A stretch of 14,986 nucleotides of DNA from Betaproteobacteria bacterium (GCA_027317055.1 DAHVFK010000038.1:1-14986); one strand, 5' to 3'; shown: positions 7,444-14,315, counted from the stretch's first letter. Translations and numbers: made by a program. The notes: generated by a model not told the origin, from the sequence alone.

Positions 7444-7475
7444 AACGATATATGTTAGGGTAGATTAATATCGTT
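7444..7475. repeat. Inverted repeat in AT-rich spacer
   Basis: AACGATAT (7444-7451) and ATATCGTT (7468-7475) are perfect 8-base arms around a 16-base spacer, 18 bases after the pilZ stop. With low GC and no U-tract it is a poor intrinsic terminator. It could be chance in AT-rich sequence or a protein-binding site. Confidence 0.35.
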
Positions 7476-7675
7476 ATGTATTGAAAATAATAAAGTATCT
7501 TAGGATCGCTATTCTAATCCAGTTTCTTCGTATTCCTACGACACACTCCGCTCGCTGGACCGCGGGCTCGAACCTGAGACCCGACCGACCTCGCCGGCAA
7601 TCCATCCTGGCGGTGCGCTATGGCGTCCTGGGGGCCGCTAGGATCATGCTGGCACGCGCCAATCCGACCTTTGAA

Positions 7676-7695
7676 GGGGGTTTTCTGTCACCCCC
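7676..7695. repeat. G5/C5 stem-loop
   Basis: GGGGG at 7676-7680 pairs with CCCCC at 7691-7695 over a 10-base loop. On the minus strand the stem is followed by TTCAAAGG, not a real U-tract, so it is at most a weak terminator for the DUF1178 transcript. It lies one base before a second, stronger stem-loop. Confidence 0.4.
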
Positions 7696-7696
7696 G

Positions 7697-7726
7697 ATGC
7701 CCGGGCGAGGCGACTACGCCGGGCAT
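7697..7726. repeat. Strong GC stem-loop
   Basis: ATGCCCGG (7697-7704) pairs with CCGGGCAT (7719-7726); with G7705 bulged, CG 7706-7707 can extend the stem with CG 7717-7718, leaving a 9-base loop. It is stable enough to matter in RNA, but no T-run follows on either strand. Together with the adjacent G5/C5 hairpin it could form part of a structured RNA or slow convergent transcription. Confidence 0.45.
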
Positions 7727-7812
7727 TGCGGTACGAGCAGGGAGTAGATCGAAGGTTAAGCTTGGGCGGCGGGCAGTTGAAGGGGTTGAATCACATCCGT
7801 GCGTGACCGAAC

Positions 7813-7834
7813 TGTGTATTTAACATAATACACA
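7813..7834. repeat. AT-rich palindrome TGTGTATT-N6-AATACACA
   Basis: Perfect 8-base arms at 7813-7820 and 7827-7834 flank TAACAT. It lies 16 bases beyond the DUF1178 stop. The shape resembles a regulator operator more than an intrinsic terminator, because the arms are AT-rich and no U-tract follows, yet its position between convergent gene ends is odd for an operator. Confidence 0.45.
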
Positions 7835-7850
7835 TATGCGAACATTTAGA

Positions 7851-8309
7851 TCAGTTCAGACGGCCCGCCGGTGGGATAGGAAACCTCGCCACGGGGATCC
7901 CCTCGTCCAGGAGCGCTTCGTGATCCTCCTGAGTTGCCTCGCCGCGAATCGGGCGAACGGGGGCCTGCTCGTAATGAATGCGCCTGGCCTCGGCCGGAAA
8001 TTCCACGCCCACGTCCTCGGTCTTGGTCAGGATCTCGTCCAGCATCCGGGAGTACAAAATCTGCGCCAGCGCGAGCGCGTCGCGCCCCGCAGGCTGCGGA
8101 TCCTGCCGCTCCGGCTGCGGAGCCGGTACCTTGGCCGGCTCGGCGCCCGTGTTGATCCGGGTCACCGAAGGCACCCGCTTGACGCTCGCCGAACCGCACT
8201 TCGGACAACTGAGCAATCCGCGCTTGCGCTGCGAGGAAAATTCCAGACGAGAGCCGAACCAGCCCTCGAAACGGTGCCCGTTGCCGCATAGCAGATCGAA
8301 GACGATCAT
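7851..8309 (-). CDS. DUF1178 family protein
   Basis: A 152-residue protein of the DUF1178 family, widespread in Proteobacteria and of unknown function. The N-terminus MIVFDLLCGNGHRFEGWF with Cys8 and His12, followed by Cys35-Pro-Lys-Cys38, makes a zinc-ribbon-like module. After a variable Pro/Gln-rich linker comes the conserved helical region and the segment RIHYEQAPVRPIRGEAT followed by ALLDEGIP, the family's C-terminal signature. The ATG at 8309 is firm by family, but no Shine-Dalgarno sequence is seen; a TAGAAT box at 8321-8316 would start transcription almost at the ATG. It is divergent from the NicX-like gene across 69 bases, so it may share regulation with that operon, and convergent with pilZ. 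No signal peptide or membrane segment is visible. Confidence 0.9.
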   Translation of the reverse strand: MIVFDLLCGNGHRFEGWFGSRLEFSSQRKRGLLSCPKCGSASVKRVPSVTRINTGAEPAKVPAPQPERQDPQPAGRDALALAQILYSRMLDEILTKTEDVGVEFPAEARRIHYEQAPVRPIRGEATQEDHEALLDEGIPVARFPIPPAGRLN

Positions 8310-8378
8310 GAATGAATTCTAACCGACAATGCGATACTACAGCGCCCGCCGGCGCACGAGCCTAGGGTTGGAAAAGCG

Positions 8379-9425
8379 ATGATCGCCGACCGCATCGAAG
8401 CTAAATGGATTGACTTGTTTGCCGACGTATTCGCGCGCTGCAAAGTGTCTGCAGGCGACCTGTGCGCGGTATTGTCGGAATCGCAGTCGCGCGAGTTGAA
8501 CGTCAGCCTCGCCGAGCTTGCGCTTTTGCGGCTGGGCGCCCGCGCCTTCCACGTCGTCGTCCCGACACCTCGCCAAGCCGCGCCGGTGCCGATCCGATCG
8601 ACCGGCGCGTCCAACGTACTGCACGATCTGGGTGCCGCGATAAACGCTCTCGCCTCGTGTACCTTCGTCGCCGACTGCACCGTGGAAGGCCTGATGCACG
8701 CCCCAGAGTTGCCGCAGATCCTCAAGGGCGGGGCGCGCGTGCTCTACATTTCTGACGAGCATCCCGACGTGCTCGAGCGCCTCGCGCCCTCCCCCTCGGA
8801 CCAGCAAAGGGTGAAGGCGGGAATGCGGCGGTTGCGCGAAGCAAAGCGCATGGAAGTCAGTTCGGCCGCGGGAACCAGGCTCGATATCCGGATCGATGGG
8901 GCACGCGTCGGAGGCGTGTGGGGGTACACGGAGAGACCTGGCACCTTGTCGCACTGGCCGGGCGGACTGTGCCTGTGCTTCCCGCGTACCGGGGCGGTCG
9001 ACGGCACTCTGGTGCTTGCGCCGGGCGACCTCAATCTGACGTTCAAGCGGTATATCGAATCGCACGTAACACTCAGAATCGCAAGCGACTACGTCACCGC
9101 AATCGAGGGCACTTCGCTCGACGCCGAGCTGATGCGGGAGTATTTCGCGGCCTGGGGGGACCGTGAGGCCTACGCCGTATCCCACGTCGGCTGGGGCATG
9201 AACCCGCGGGCGCGCTGGGAGGCAATGGTCATGTACGATCGGCGAGACGTGAACGGAACCGAGCAGCGCGCCTTCGCAGGGAACTTCCTTTACTCGACCG
9301 GCGCCAACGAGGTCGCGGGACGCTACACCCTGGGCCATTACGACCTGCCCCTACGGCATTGCACCATACGGCTCGACGGCGCGACGATCGTTGAGGACGG
9401 ACAACTGCGGGGCGAGCTGGCGTGA
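8379..9425 (+). CDS. NicX-like dioxygenase (2,5-dihydroxypyridine 5,6-dioxygenase family)
   Basis: This 348-residue protein resembles NicX, the Fe(II) extradiol-type enzyme that opens 2,5-dihydroxypyridine to N-formylmaleamate in aerobic nicotinate degradation. NicX belongs to an M29-aminopeptidase-like fold, so automatic annotation may say leucyl aminopeptidase. Blocks I match to NicX from memory: GYTERPGTLSHWPGG, SHVGWGMNPRARW, AFAGNFLYSTG and HYDLPLRHC. The iron ligands reported for NicX (two His and one Asp) correspond here to His269, His320 and Asp322, with nearly the same spacing. The ATG at 8379 has GGAA about 9 bases upstream. It leads a four-gene operon; the next start overlaps its stop in GTGA. 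No dedicated regulator or transporter is in the window. The N-terminal half is divergent, so the true substrate may be another hydroxylated heterocycle or a different aromatic compound. Confidence 0.8.
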   Translation: MIADRIEAKWIDLFADVFARCKVSAGDLCAVLSESQSRELNVSLAELALLRLGARAFHVVVPTPRQAAPVPIRSTGASNVLHDLGAAINALASCTFVADCTVEGLMHAPELPQILKGGARVLYISDEHPDVLERLAPSPSDQQRVKAGMRRLREAKRMEVSSAAGTRLDIRIDGARVGGVWGYTERPGTLSHWPGGLCLCFPRTGAVDGTLVLAPGDLNLTFKRYIESHVTLRIASDYVTAIEGTSLDAELMREYFAAWGDREAYAVSHVGWGMNPRARWEAMVMYDRRDVNGTEQRAFAGNFLYSTGANEVAGRYTLGHYDLPLRHCTIRLDGATIVEDGQLRGELA

Positions 9426-10213
9426 GCCCGCCTGCATACGTCGAACAGGGCCGCGGCGGTGATACGCTGGTTTTCCTGCATGGGGTCGGCGGCGGACACG
9501 CCGCGTGGGACGATCAGCTTCCCTACTTCGCCGGACTCGGCTATCGGGCGGTGGCTTGGGATCAGCCCGGCTACGGCGAGAGTCCGCTGGTCGAGCCGTA
9601 CGACTTGGAGCGGGTTGCAGGCGCCCTACTGTCACTGATCGAGCGTCTGGGCGATTCACCGGTGGTCCTGGTTGGGCACAGCATGGGCGGATTCGTCGCC
9701 CAAGAGGCCTACGCCCGTTTTCCGCAACGTATCAAGGCGCTCGCGCTGTGCTTCACCAGCGCGGCATTCGGCGGCTCAGGCGGCGACTTCCAGCGCCAGT
9801 TCATCGCCGCGCGCATTGCGCCGCTGAACCAGGGCCGATCCATGGCCGAGATCTCCGCACGGTTAATGGCGAGCATGCGGGGCAGCAGGTCCCGGCCCGG
9901 CGGCCTCGAGCGCGCCCAGCAGATCATGGCCGGAGTGCCGCCCTCGACCTATCGCAAAGCCGTCGAACTGCTCACAACCTTCGACCGGCGCGCGCTGCTG
10001 CCCCGGATCGAAATTCCGACTCTGCTACTCGCAGGCGGAGAGGATCGAACCGCCCCGCCCTCTGTCATGGAGCGCATGGCGCAGAAGATTTCCGCCGCGG
10101 AATACGTCCTGCTCGACGGCTGCGGGCACCTTGGCCCGATGGATCAGCCTGCGGAATTCAACCGCGCCCTTGCCGCATGCCTCGAGCGCCACACGAATCG
10201 GAAAAAAGCATGA
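9422..10213 (+). CDS. Alpha/beta hydrolase
   Basis: A 263-residue alpha/beta hydrolase with a complete triad: Ser87 in the nucleophile elbow GHSMGG, Asp208 in AGGEDRTAPP and His236 in DGCGHLGPMDQP. The oxyanion-hole segment is FLHGVGGGHAAWDD near the start. No signal peptide is visible. Such enzymes cleave esters, lactones or amides; in the nicotinate pathway an alpha/beta hydrolase (NicD) removes formate from the NicX product, and related enzymes open enol-lactones. The gene starts at a GTG overlapping the stop of the NicX-like gene and ends in an ATGA overlap with the flavoprotein gene, so the three are co-translated. The context suggests it works on the ring-cleavage product; direct orthology with NicD was not established by reading alone. 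Confidence 0.88.
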   Translation: MSPPAYVEQGRGGDTLVFLHGVGGGHAAWDDQLPYFAGLGYRAVAWDQPGYGESPLVEPYDLERVAGALLSLIERLGDSPVVLVGHSMGGFVAQEAYARFPQRIKALALCFTSAAFGGSGGDFQRQFIAARIAPLNQGRSMAEISARLMASMRGSRSRPGGLERAQQIMAGVPPSTYRKAVELLTTFDRRALLPRIEIPTLLLAGGEDRTAPPSVMERMAQKISAAEYVLLDGCGHLGPMDQPAEFNRALAACLERHTNRKKA

Positions 10214-11466
10214 CCTCCATCCTGTCCGGTATCGATCCACGCTACTCGGTGACCGGATCCAACTATCCGCTGAGCGCGAAGCAAAGGGACCTGGTTGCGC
10301 TCGCAGAGTCCGTCGGCCCCGTCTTCTCGCAGCGCGCGGCACGATACGACCGTGAAGCGAGCTTCCCGTTCGAGAACTATGACGACCTGCGCCGGACCGG
10401 CCTGCTCGGCCTGTGCGTGCCCGAGCGCTTCGGCGGCAAAGGCGCGGACCTACGGAGCTATGCGATCGTTTCGGCGACGCTCGGCAAGTACTGCGGCGCT
10501 ACCGCCCTCACTTTCAACATGCACGCGTGCTCGACCCTATGGCCCGGCATCCTTGCGGATGACCTCGACATGACGGCCGACCAGAAACGAGAGCACGAGC
10601 TCCATCGGACGATCCACTTCGAGCGCGTGGTCGGGCAAGGTGCGGTCTACGCTCAGCCGTTCTCCGAGGGCAGTGCGGCCGCCGCCGGCAAAGCGCCGTT
10701 CGGCACTCTCGCCTCCAAGGTCGACGGCGGCTGGCGGATCAGCGGCAAAAAGATCTTCGCCTCGCTCGCGGGTGCGGCCGATTACTACGGCGTCCTGTGC
10801 ACCGAGGACAAGCCGGACCGGACGATGCGAGACACGCTCTACATGGCGGTTGCGGGGGACGCGCCGGGGCTCACGATAACGGGGGACTGGGACCCCCTGG
10901 GGATGCGCGGCACGGTTTCCCGCACCCTGCTGTTCAAGGACGTGTTCGTCCAGGACGATGCCCAGATGATGCCGCGCGGCGTTTACTTCCAGGCGGCGAG
11001 CCGATGGCCGCACATGTTCACCACCCTGGCGCCGACTTACTTCGGCATTGCCATTGCCGCCTTTGAATTCACGGTTAGGTATTTGCGCGGTGAAGTCGAT
11101 GGCATGCCGCCCGTGAAGCGCCGGATGTATCCGACCAAGCAGATTGCGGTTGCCGAAATGCTGGTCACGCTCGAGCAGACCAGGGCGCTGTTCCTGCGCA
11201 TGCTCGATGACGCCCGCGTCGACCCCCCAAAGGATGCACGCCTGCGCGCCTACGCGGCGCAGTACACCATCATGGAAAATGCGAACGACCTGTGCCGCCT
11301 TGCGATTCGGACCTGCGGCGGCCAGTCGATGCTGAAAGCGCTGCCTCTCGAGCGACTCTACCGCGACTCGCGCTGCGGCGCCCTGATGCTGCCGTGGACC
11401 GCCGAACTGTGCCTTGACCGAATCGGACGCGAAGCGCTCTACGAACCGGGCGAAAGCGACGACTGA
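10210..11466 (+). CDS. Acyl-CoA dehydrogenase family flavoprotein, catalytic Glu apparently absent
   Basis: A 418-residue acyl-CoA dehydrogenase-fold protein. Family landmarks in order are LRRTGLLGLCVPERFGGKGAD, YAQPFSEGS, WRISGKKIFAS, DPLGMRGTVSRTLLFKDVFV, and CGGQSMLKALPLERLYRDSR. These describe FAD binding and the usual three-domain layout. Where medium-chain enzymes have the catalytic glutamate of the YEGT segment, counting from the shared Arg-Asp gives Leu394 in ALMLPWTAEL; the nearest Glu is 399. The base could be on another helix, as in isovaleryl-CoA dehydrogenase, or the protein may be a flavin-dependent oxygenase of the same fold (DszC-like). The ATG overlaps the hydrolase stop (ATGA), and the ligase starts one base after its stop. 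The partner ligase suggests a CoA thioester substrate. Confidence 0.87.
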   Translation: MTSILSGIDPRYSVTGSNYPLSAKQRDLVALAESVGPVFSQRAARYDREASFPFENYDDLRRTGLLGLCVPERFGGKGADLRSYAIVSATLGKYCGATALTFNMHACSTLWPGILADDLDMTADQKREHELHRTIHFERVVGQGAVYAQPFSEGSAAAAGKAPFGTLASKVDGGWRISGKKIFASLAGAADYYGVLCTEDKPDRTMRDTLYMAVAGDAPGLTITGDWDPLGMRGTVSRTLLFKDVFVQDDAQMMPRGVYFQAASRWPHMFTTLAPTYFGIAIAAFEFTVRYLRGEVDGMPPVKRRMYPTKQIAVAEMLVTLEQTRALFLRMLDDARVDPPKDARLRAYAAQYTIMENANDLCRLAIRTCGGQSMLKALPLERLYRDSRCGALMLPWTAELCLDRIGREALYEPGESDD

Positions 11467-11467
11467 A

Positions 11468-12937
11468 GTGAATCTATCGCGCATCATCGAGCGCTGGGCA
11501 GAGCATTTTCCCACCAAGCCGGCGGTTCATTTTCGCGGCACGGATCTCAGTTACGCGGTTCTGTGGGAGCGGATCGAAGAGGCGACGCGCGCGCTCGGAT
11601 CGCGCGGAATCGTGCGCGGCGACCGGGTTGCGTTTCTCGGCTACAACAACCCTGACATGCTGGTGCTGCTATTTGGGCTAGCGCGCCTGGGTGCAATCCT
11701 GGTGCCACTCAACTGGCGCCTAACGGTAGCCGAGCACCGACTCATCGTGCAGGACTGTGCGCCGCGACTTCTGTACACCGAGCCGGAGTTCGCCGCGCAC
11801 GCCGCTGAGCTCGGGGCGTCGTCGTGCCTCACCCTCGACGGTAGATGGCGCGAGGGCGAGGCCATGCCTGCCCTTCCCGGCAGCGACGATGACGACATGC
11901 TGGTGATGTACACATCGGGCACGACGGGTCGTCCCAAGGGCGCCGTACTGCGCCAGAGCGCGCTGTTATGGAACGCGCTCAATTCGATCCATGCGCACGA
12001 CCTTTCCCAGCTTGATCATGTACTAAGCCCGCTGCCGATGTTCCATGTAGGCGGCTTGAACAACCAGACCTTGCCTGCGCTGCTGGCGGGCGCGACGGTG
12101 ACCCTGCAGCAACGCTTCGAACCCGGGCAATGGCTGGCGGAAGTCGCCGCGCGACGGCCGACCATCAGTCTGCTCGTGCCGGCCACGATGCAGGCCGTGC
12201 TTGCTCACCCGAATTGGGATAAGACCGATCTGTCGTCGCTGAAGATGATCAATTCGGGCTCGATGGTGGTTCCAGACTCCATGATCCGGGCATTTCACGC
12301 GCGCGGCATCCCTGTGGGCCAGATCTACGGCTCGACCGAAACGGCCCCGATCGCGTCCGTGCTCCAGAAGGAGGACGCGATGACGATGGTCGGCAGCGCC
12401 GGCAAGCCAGCACTTCACTGCGAAATCAGGATTGCTGTCGACGATCGTGGCACAGAAGCCCCCGCGGGCACGGTGGGCGAGATATGGGTTCGCGGGCCCA
12501 ACGTGATGCGCGGTTACTGGAACGATCCCCAGGCAACCGCGGGCGTATTCCACGAGGGGTGGTTCAAGACCGGCGATCTGGCGCGTCGTGACCACGGCGG
12601 ATTCCTGTGGATCGCCGGGCGTATCAAGGACGTCATCATTTCGGGCGGCGAAAACATCTATCCGGCCGAAATCGAGAACGTGCTGGCCGACTGCCCGGCA
12701 GTCGCGGAATCCACGGTTATCGGCGTTGAAGACCCACGGTGGGGGGAGACCGCGTGTGCATGCATCGTGCGCCGCCTCGGCGCTGCGCTCGACGAGAGTG
12801 GCGTGCTGTCGCTATTTCACGACCGCCTAGCCCGCTACAAGCATCCGCGCCGCATTGTATTCGTGGACGAGCTGCCGAAGAACGCCATGGGGAAAGTGCA
12901 GAAATTCGAGCTCAAACGCCGTCTCGGACCGGGCTAG
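11468..12937 (+). CDS. AMP-dependent acyl-CoA ligase
   Basis: A 489-residue member of the adenylate-forming superfamily, which activates a carboxylic acid with ATP and then forms its CoA thioester. Motifs: the phosphate loop TSGTTGRPKG at residues 149-158, YGSTETAP at 287-294, the Asp370 in the TGDLA segment, GRIKDVIISGGENIYPAEIE, and the catalytic Lys476 in NAMGKVQK. These are all intact. I chose the GTG at 11468 (MNLSRIIERWAEHFP), one base after the flavoprotein stop; an upstream in-frame TTG at 11414 would overlap that gene by 53 bases. The sequence looks like the group annotated as long-chain fatty acid or aromatic acid CoA ligases, and the acid cannot be named. It closes the operon and most likely supplies or traps the CoA-bound intermediate used by the flavoprotein. 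Confidence 0.92.
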   Translation: MNLSRIIERWAEHFPTKPAVHFRGTDLSYAVLWERIEEATRALGSRGIVRGDRVAFLGYNNPDMLVLLFGLARLGAILVPLNWRLTVAEHRLIVQDCAPRLLYTEPEFAAHAAELGASSCLTLDGRWREGEAMPALPGSDDDDMLVMYTSGTTGRPKGAVLRQSALLWNALNSIHAHDLSQLDHVLSPLPMFHVGGLNNQTLPALLAGATVTLQQRFEPGQWLAEVAARRPTISLLVPATMQAVLAHPNWDKTDLSSLKMINSGSMVVPDSMIRAFHARGIPVGQIYGSTETAPIASVLQKEDAMTMVGSAGKPALHCEIRIAVDDRGTEAPAGTVGEIWVRGPNVMRGYWNDPQATAGVFHEGWFKTGDLARRDHGGFLWIAGRIKDVIISGGENIYPAEIENVLADCPAVAESTVIGVEDPRWGETACACIVRRLGAALDESGVLSLFHDRLARYKHPRRIVFVDELPKNAMGKVQKFELKRRLGPG

Positions 12938-12942
12938 TTCAT

Positions 12943-12948
12943 TACAAT
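12943..12948 (+). promoter_or_regulatory. Possible -10 box before the STAS gene
   Basis: TACAAT lies in the 40-base gap between the ligase stop and the STAS start. It differs from TATAAT at one base, and a start near 12955 would leave about 23 bases of leader. No clear -35 is visible, so this is weak support for separate transcription of the STAS-MBL-CHASE2 genes. Confidence 0.3.
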
Positions 12949-12977
12949 ACGGGGGGTTCGGTTCCAGAGGCCATGCC

Positions 12978-13355
12978 GTGAATCTCTCCAAGTCCATGTA
13001 CGCCGACGTCCTGGTGCTTTCTCCAGCGGGGAGGCTCGACCACGACAACTGCGCGGCTTTTCACAGCGCTCTCGAGCGCTACTTGGAGGAACCGGGAAGC
13101 ACGGCGGCGCGCGGCGTTGTGTTTGATCTCGGGGCCCTGGAATACGTTTCGAGCGCGGGTCTGCGCTGCTTCATGCTGGCGGCGAAGCAGGCTCGGGCGC
13201 ACGGCGGCAAGATCCTGATCGCGGCCATGCAACCGGTGGTGGCCGAGATATTCGAGATCAGCCGTTTCAGCATGATCCTGGAAGCCTTTCCAACGGTGCG
13301 CGCCGCGCTGGAATCTCTTTCGCCGGAATCCGCACTAGCCTACGATCGGGCCTGA
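12978..13355 (+). CDS. STAS domain protein (anti-sigma factor antagonist type)
   Basis: A 125-residue single STAS domain. Such proteins bind a serine kinase or anti-sigma factor unless phosphorylated on a conserved serine, and so act as partner switches. Seen here: a first strand VLVLSPAGRLDHDNC, the strand VVFDLGALEYV, and the phosphorylation-loop motif Ser58-Ser59-Ala-Gly-Leu-Arg, equivalent to the D-S-S-G region of SpoIIAA, then a helix-strand pair ending VRAALESL. The GTG at 12978 has AGAGG with a 7-base spacer and is preferred over the ATG at 12996. The MBL hydrolase gene starts one base after its stop. No serine kinase, phosphatase or sigma factor gene is visible in the window, so its partner is unknown and may be encoded to the right. 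Confidence 0.9.
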   Translation: MNLSKSMYADVLVLSPAGRLDHDNCAAFHSALERYLEEPGSTAARGVVFDLGALEYVSSAGLRCFMLAAKQARAHGGKILIAAMQPVVAEIFEISRFSMILEAFPTVRAALESLSPESALAYDRA

Positions 13356-13356
13356 C

Positions 13357-14313
13357 GTGCGGGTCCGGTTCTGGGGCACTCGTGGCTCGATTCCGGTCTC
13401 ACTGACTTGGCGCGACGTGCGGGACCGACTGGTGGAGGCTCTCGTGGCCGCCAATGGCCAGCAACTCGATACGATGGAGAAGGCTAATGCCTTCGTCGAG
13501 CGGCGCTTCCCCTTTTCGCTTCGTCGGACCTACGGCGGGCACTCGGCCTGCGTCGAATTCGAGCCAGGCAGCAAGGAATATTTCGTCTGCGACATGGGTA
13601 GCGGCGCGCGGGCGTTCGGCGAACATGTGCTCGCGCGCAACGCGGGACAACCGGCAGTCGTAAACGTGTTCATGTCGCACGTGCACTGGGACCACATCAT
13701 GGGATTCCCATTCTTCGGGCCAGCCTACTTGCCGGGAACACGCATACGTATCCACGGCTGCCACGACGTGATCGAGCACGCGTTCCGGCTGCAGCAATCT
13801 CCTCCCTGCTTCCCGGTGCCGTTCGATCATCTCGCGGCGAGTATCGAGTTCATTCGGCTCCCGTCGGGGCAGACGACTCAGGTTTCAGGCGTCGCCGTAA
13901 CGCCGAAATTGCAGCTCCATGACGGCGACTCCTACGGCTATCGTTTCGAGTGCGGTGGCAAGAGTCTCGTCTACACCACTGACTCCGAGCACAAGCTCGA
14001 AAGCGACCTGAATACGGATGGGTTCGTTCAACTCTTTCGCAATGCCGACCTCGTTGTGTTCGACGCGATGTACTCGCTCGCTGACGCGGTTTCGGTGAAA
14101 GCGGATTGGGGGCATTCGAGCAACGTCATGGGCGTAGAGCTGTGCCAGATCGCGAGAGCGAAGCGCATCGCGCTGTTCCATCACGAACCGGCCAATGACG
14201 ACGCCGACATCGAGCAAATCCTGCGAGAGACGGTGCGTTTCGAGGAGCTCACGCAACAAGGACACCGGCTCGAGGTGCTGGCGGCGTACGACGGCCTGGA
14301 GCTCGACCTCTAA
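13357..14313 (+). CDS. MBL-fold metallo-hydrolase with N-terminal helical insertion
   Basis: A 318-residue metallo-beta-lactamase-fold hydrolase. The metal motif HVHWDH is at residues 108-113, with further ligand candidates Asp209 (TTDSEH), His253 (WGHSS) and His275 (FHHEP). The opening FWGTRGSIPV and YGGHSACVEF are joined in PhnP / RNase Z-like relatives by a short loop; here about 43 residues rich in helix formers (15-58) lie between them. No signal peptide is visible, so it should be cytoplasmic. MBL enzymes of this group act on phosphodiesters, cyclic phosphates or RNA ends; class II cyclic nucleotide phosphodiesterases also have this fold. The gene begins with GTG one base after the STAS stop and ends 2 bases before the CHASE2 gene. 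Its place beside a CHASE2 sensor makes a role in turnover of a nucleotide messenger possible, but that is inference. Confidence 0.9.
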   Translation: MRVRFWGTRGSIPVSLTWRDVRDRLVEALVAANGQQLDTMEKANAFVERRFPFSLRRTYGGHSACVEFEPGSKEYFVCDMGSGARAFGEHVLARNAGQPAVVNVFMSHVHWDHIMGFPFFGPAYLPGTRIRIHGCHDVIEHAFRLQQSPPCFPVPFDHLAASIEFIRLPSGQTTQVSGVAVTPKLQLHDGDSYGYRFECGGKSLVYTTDSEHKLESDLNTDGFVQLFRNADLVVFDAMYSLADAVSVKADWGHSSNVMGVELCQIARAKRIALFHHEPANDDADIEQILRETVRFEELTQQGHRLEVLAAYDGLELDL

Positions 14314-14315
14314 GG

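Larger units (their letters stand above)
7426..7850. other. Convergent non-coding interval, AT-rich then GC-rich, with inverted repeats
   Basis: The gap between the stops of pilZ and the DUF1178 gene is 425 bases, far longer than any other gap here. The first 120 or so bases are strikingly AT-rich, while about 7546-7800 returns to the GC-rich background. No convincing gene is seen: an 88-codon frame at 7481-7747 opens on TTG without a Shine-Dalgarno sequence and resembles nothing I know. Four inverted repeats are listed separately. There is no visible tatD remnant, transposase fragment or tRNA. It may be a site of past rearrangement, a place for a small RNA, or simply a double terminator region. 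Confidence 0.6.

Noticed and set aside
7560..7580. GGTTCGAGCC on the minus strand, resembling a tRNA T-loop
   Set aside because: The flanking bases do not form a five-pair T-stem, and no anticodon arm or acceptor stem could be placed around it.
7676..7726. Intrinsic terminator for pilZ or the DUF1178 gene
   Set aside because: Neither hairpin is followed by a T-run on the relevant strand, so termination activity cannot be claimed.
7481..7747. An 88-codon frame on the plus strand in the spacer
   Set aside because: It starts with TTG, has no Shine-Dalgarno sequence, crosses the AT-rich to GC-rich boundary, and its product has no recognisable features.
8337..9338. A long minus-strand frame of 333 codons opposite the NicX-like gene
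   Set aside because: The plus-strand frame matches a known family with conserved metal ligands, so the antisense frame is a composition effect.
10537..11517. A long minus-strand frame of 326 codons opposite the flavoprotein gene
   Set aside because: It is antisense to a clear acyl-CoA dehydrogenase gene and its product resembles no family; long antisense frames are expected in GC-rich coding sequence.
11468..12990. The ligase and STAS genes both start with GTGAATCT
   Set aside because: The match ends within a few codons and the proteins are unrelated; it is best explained by chance.
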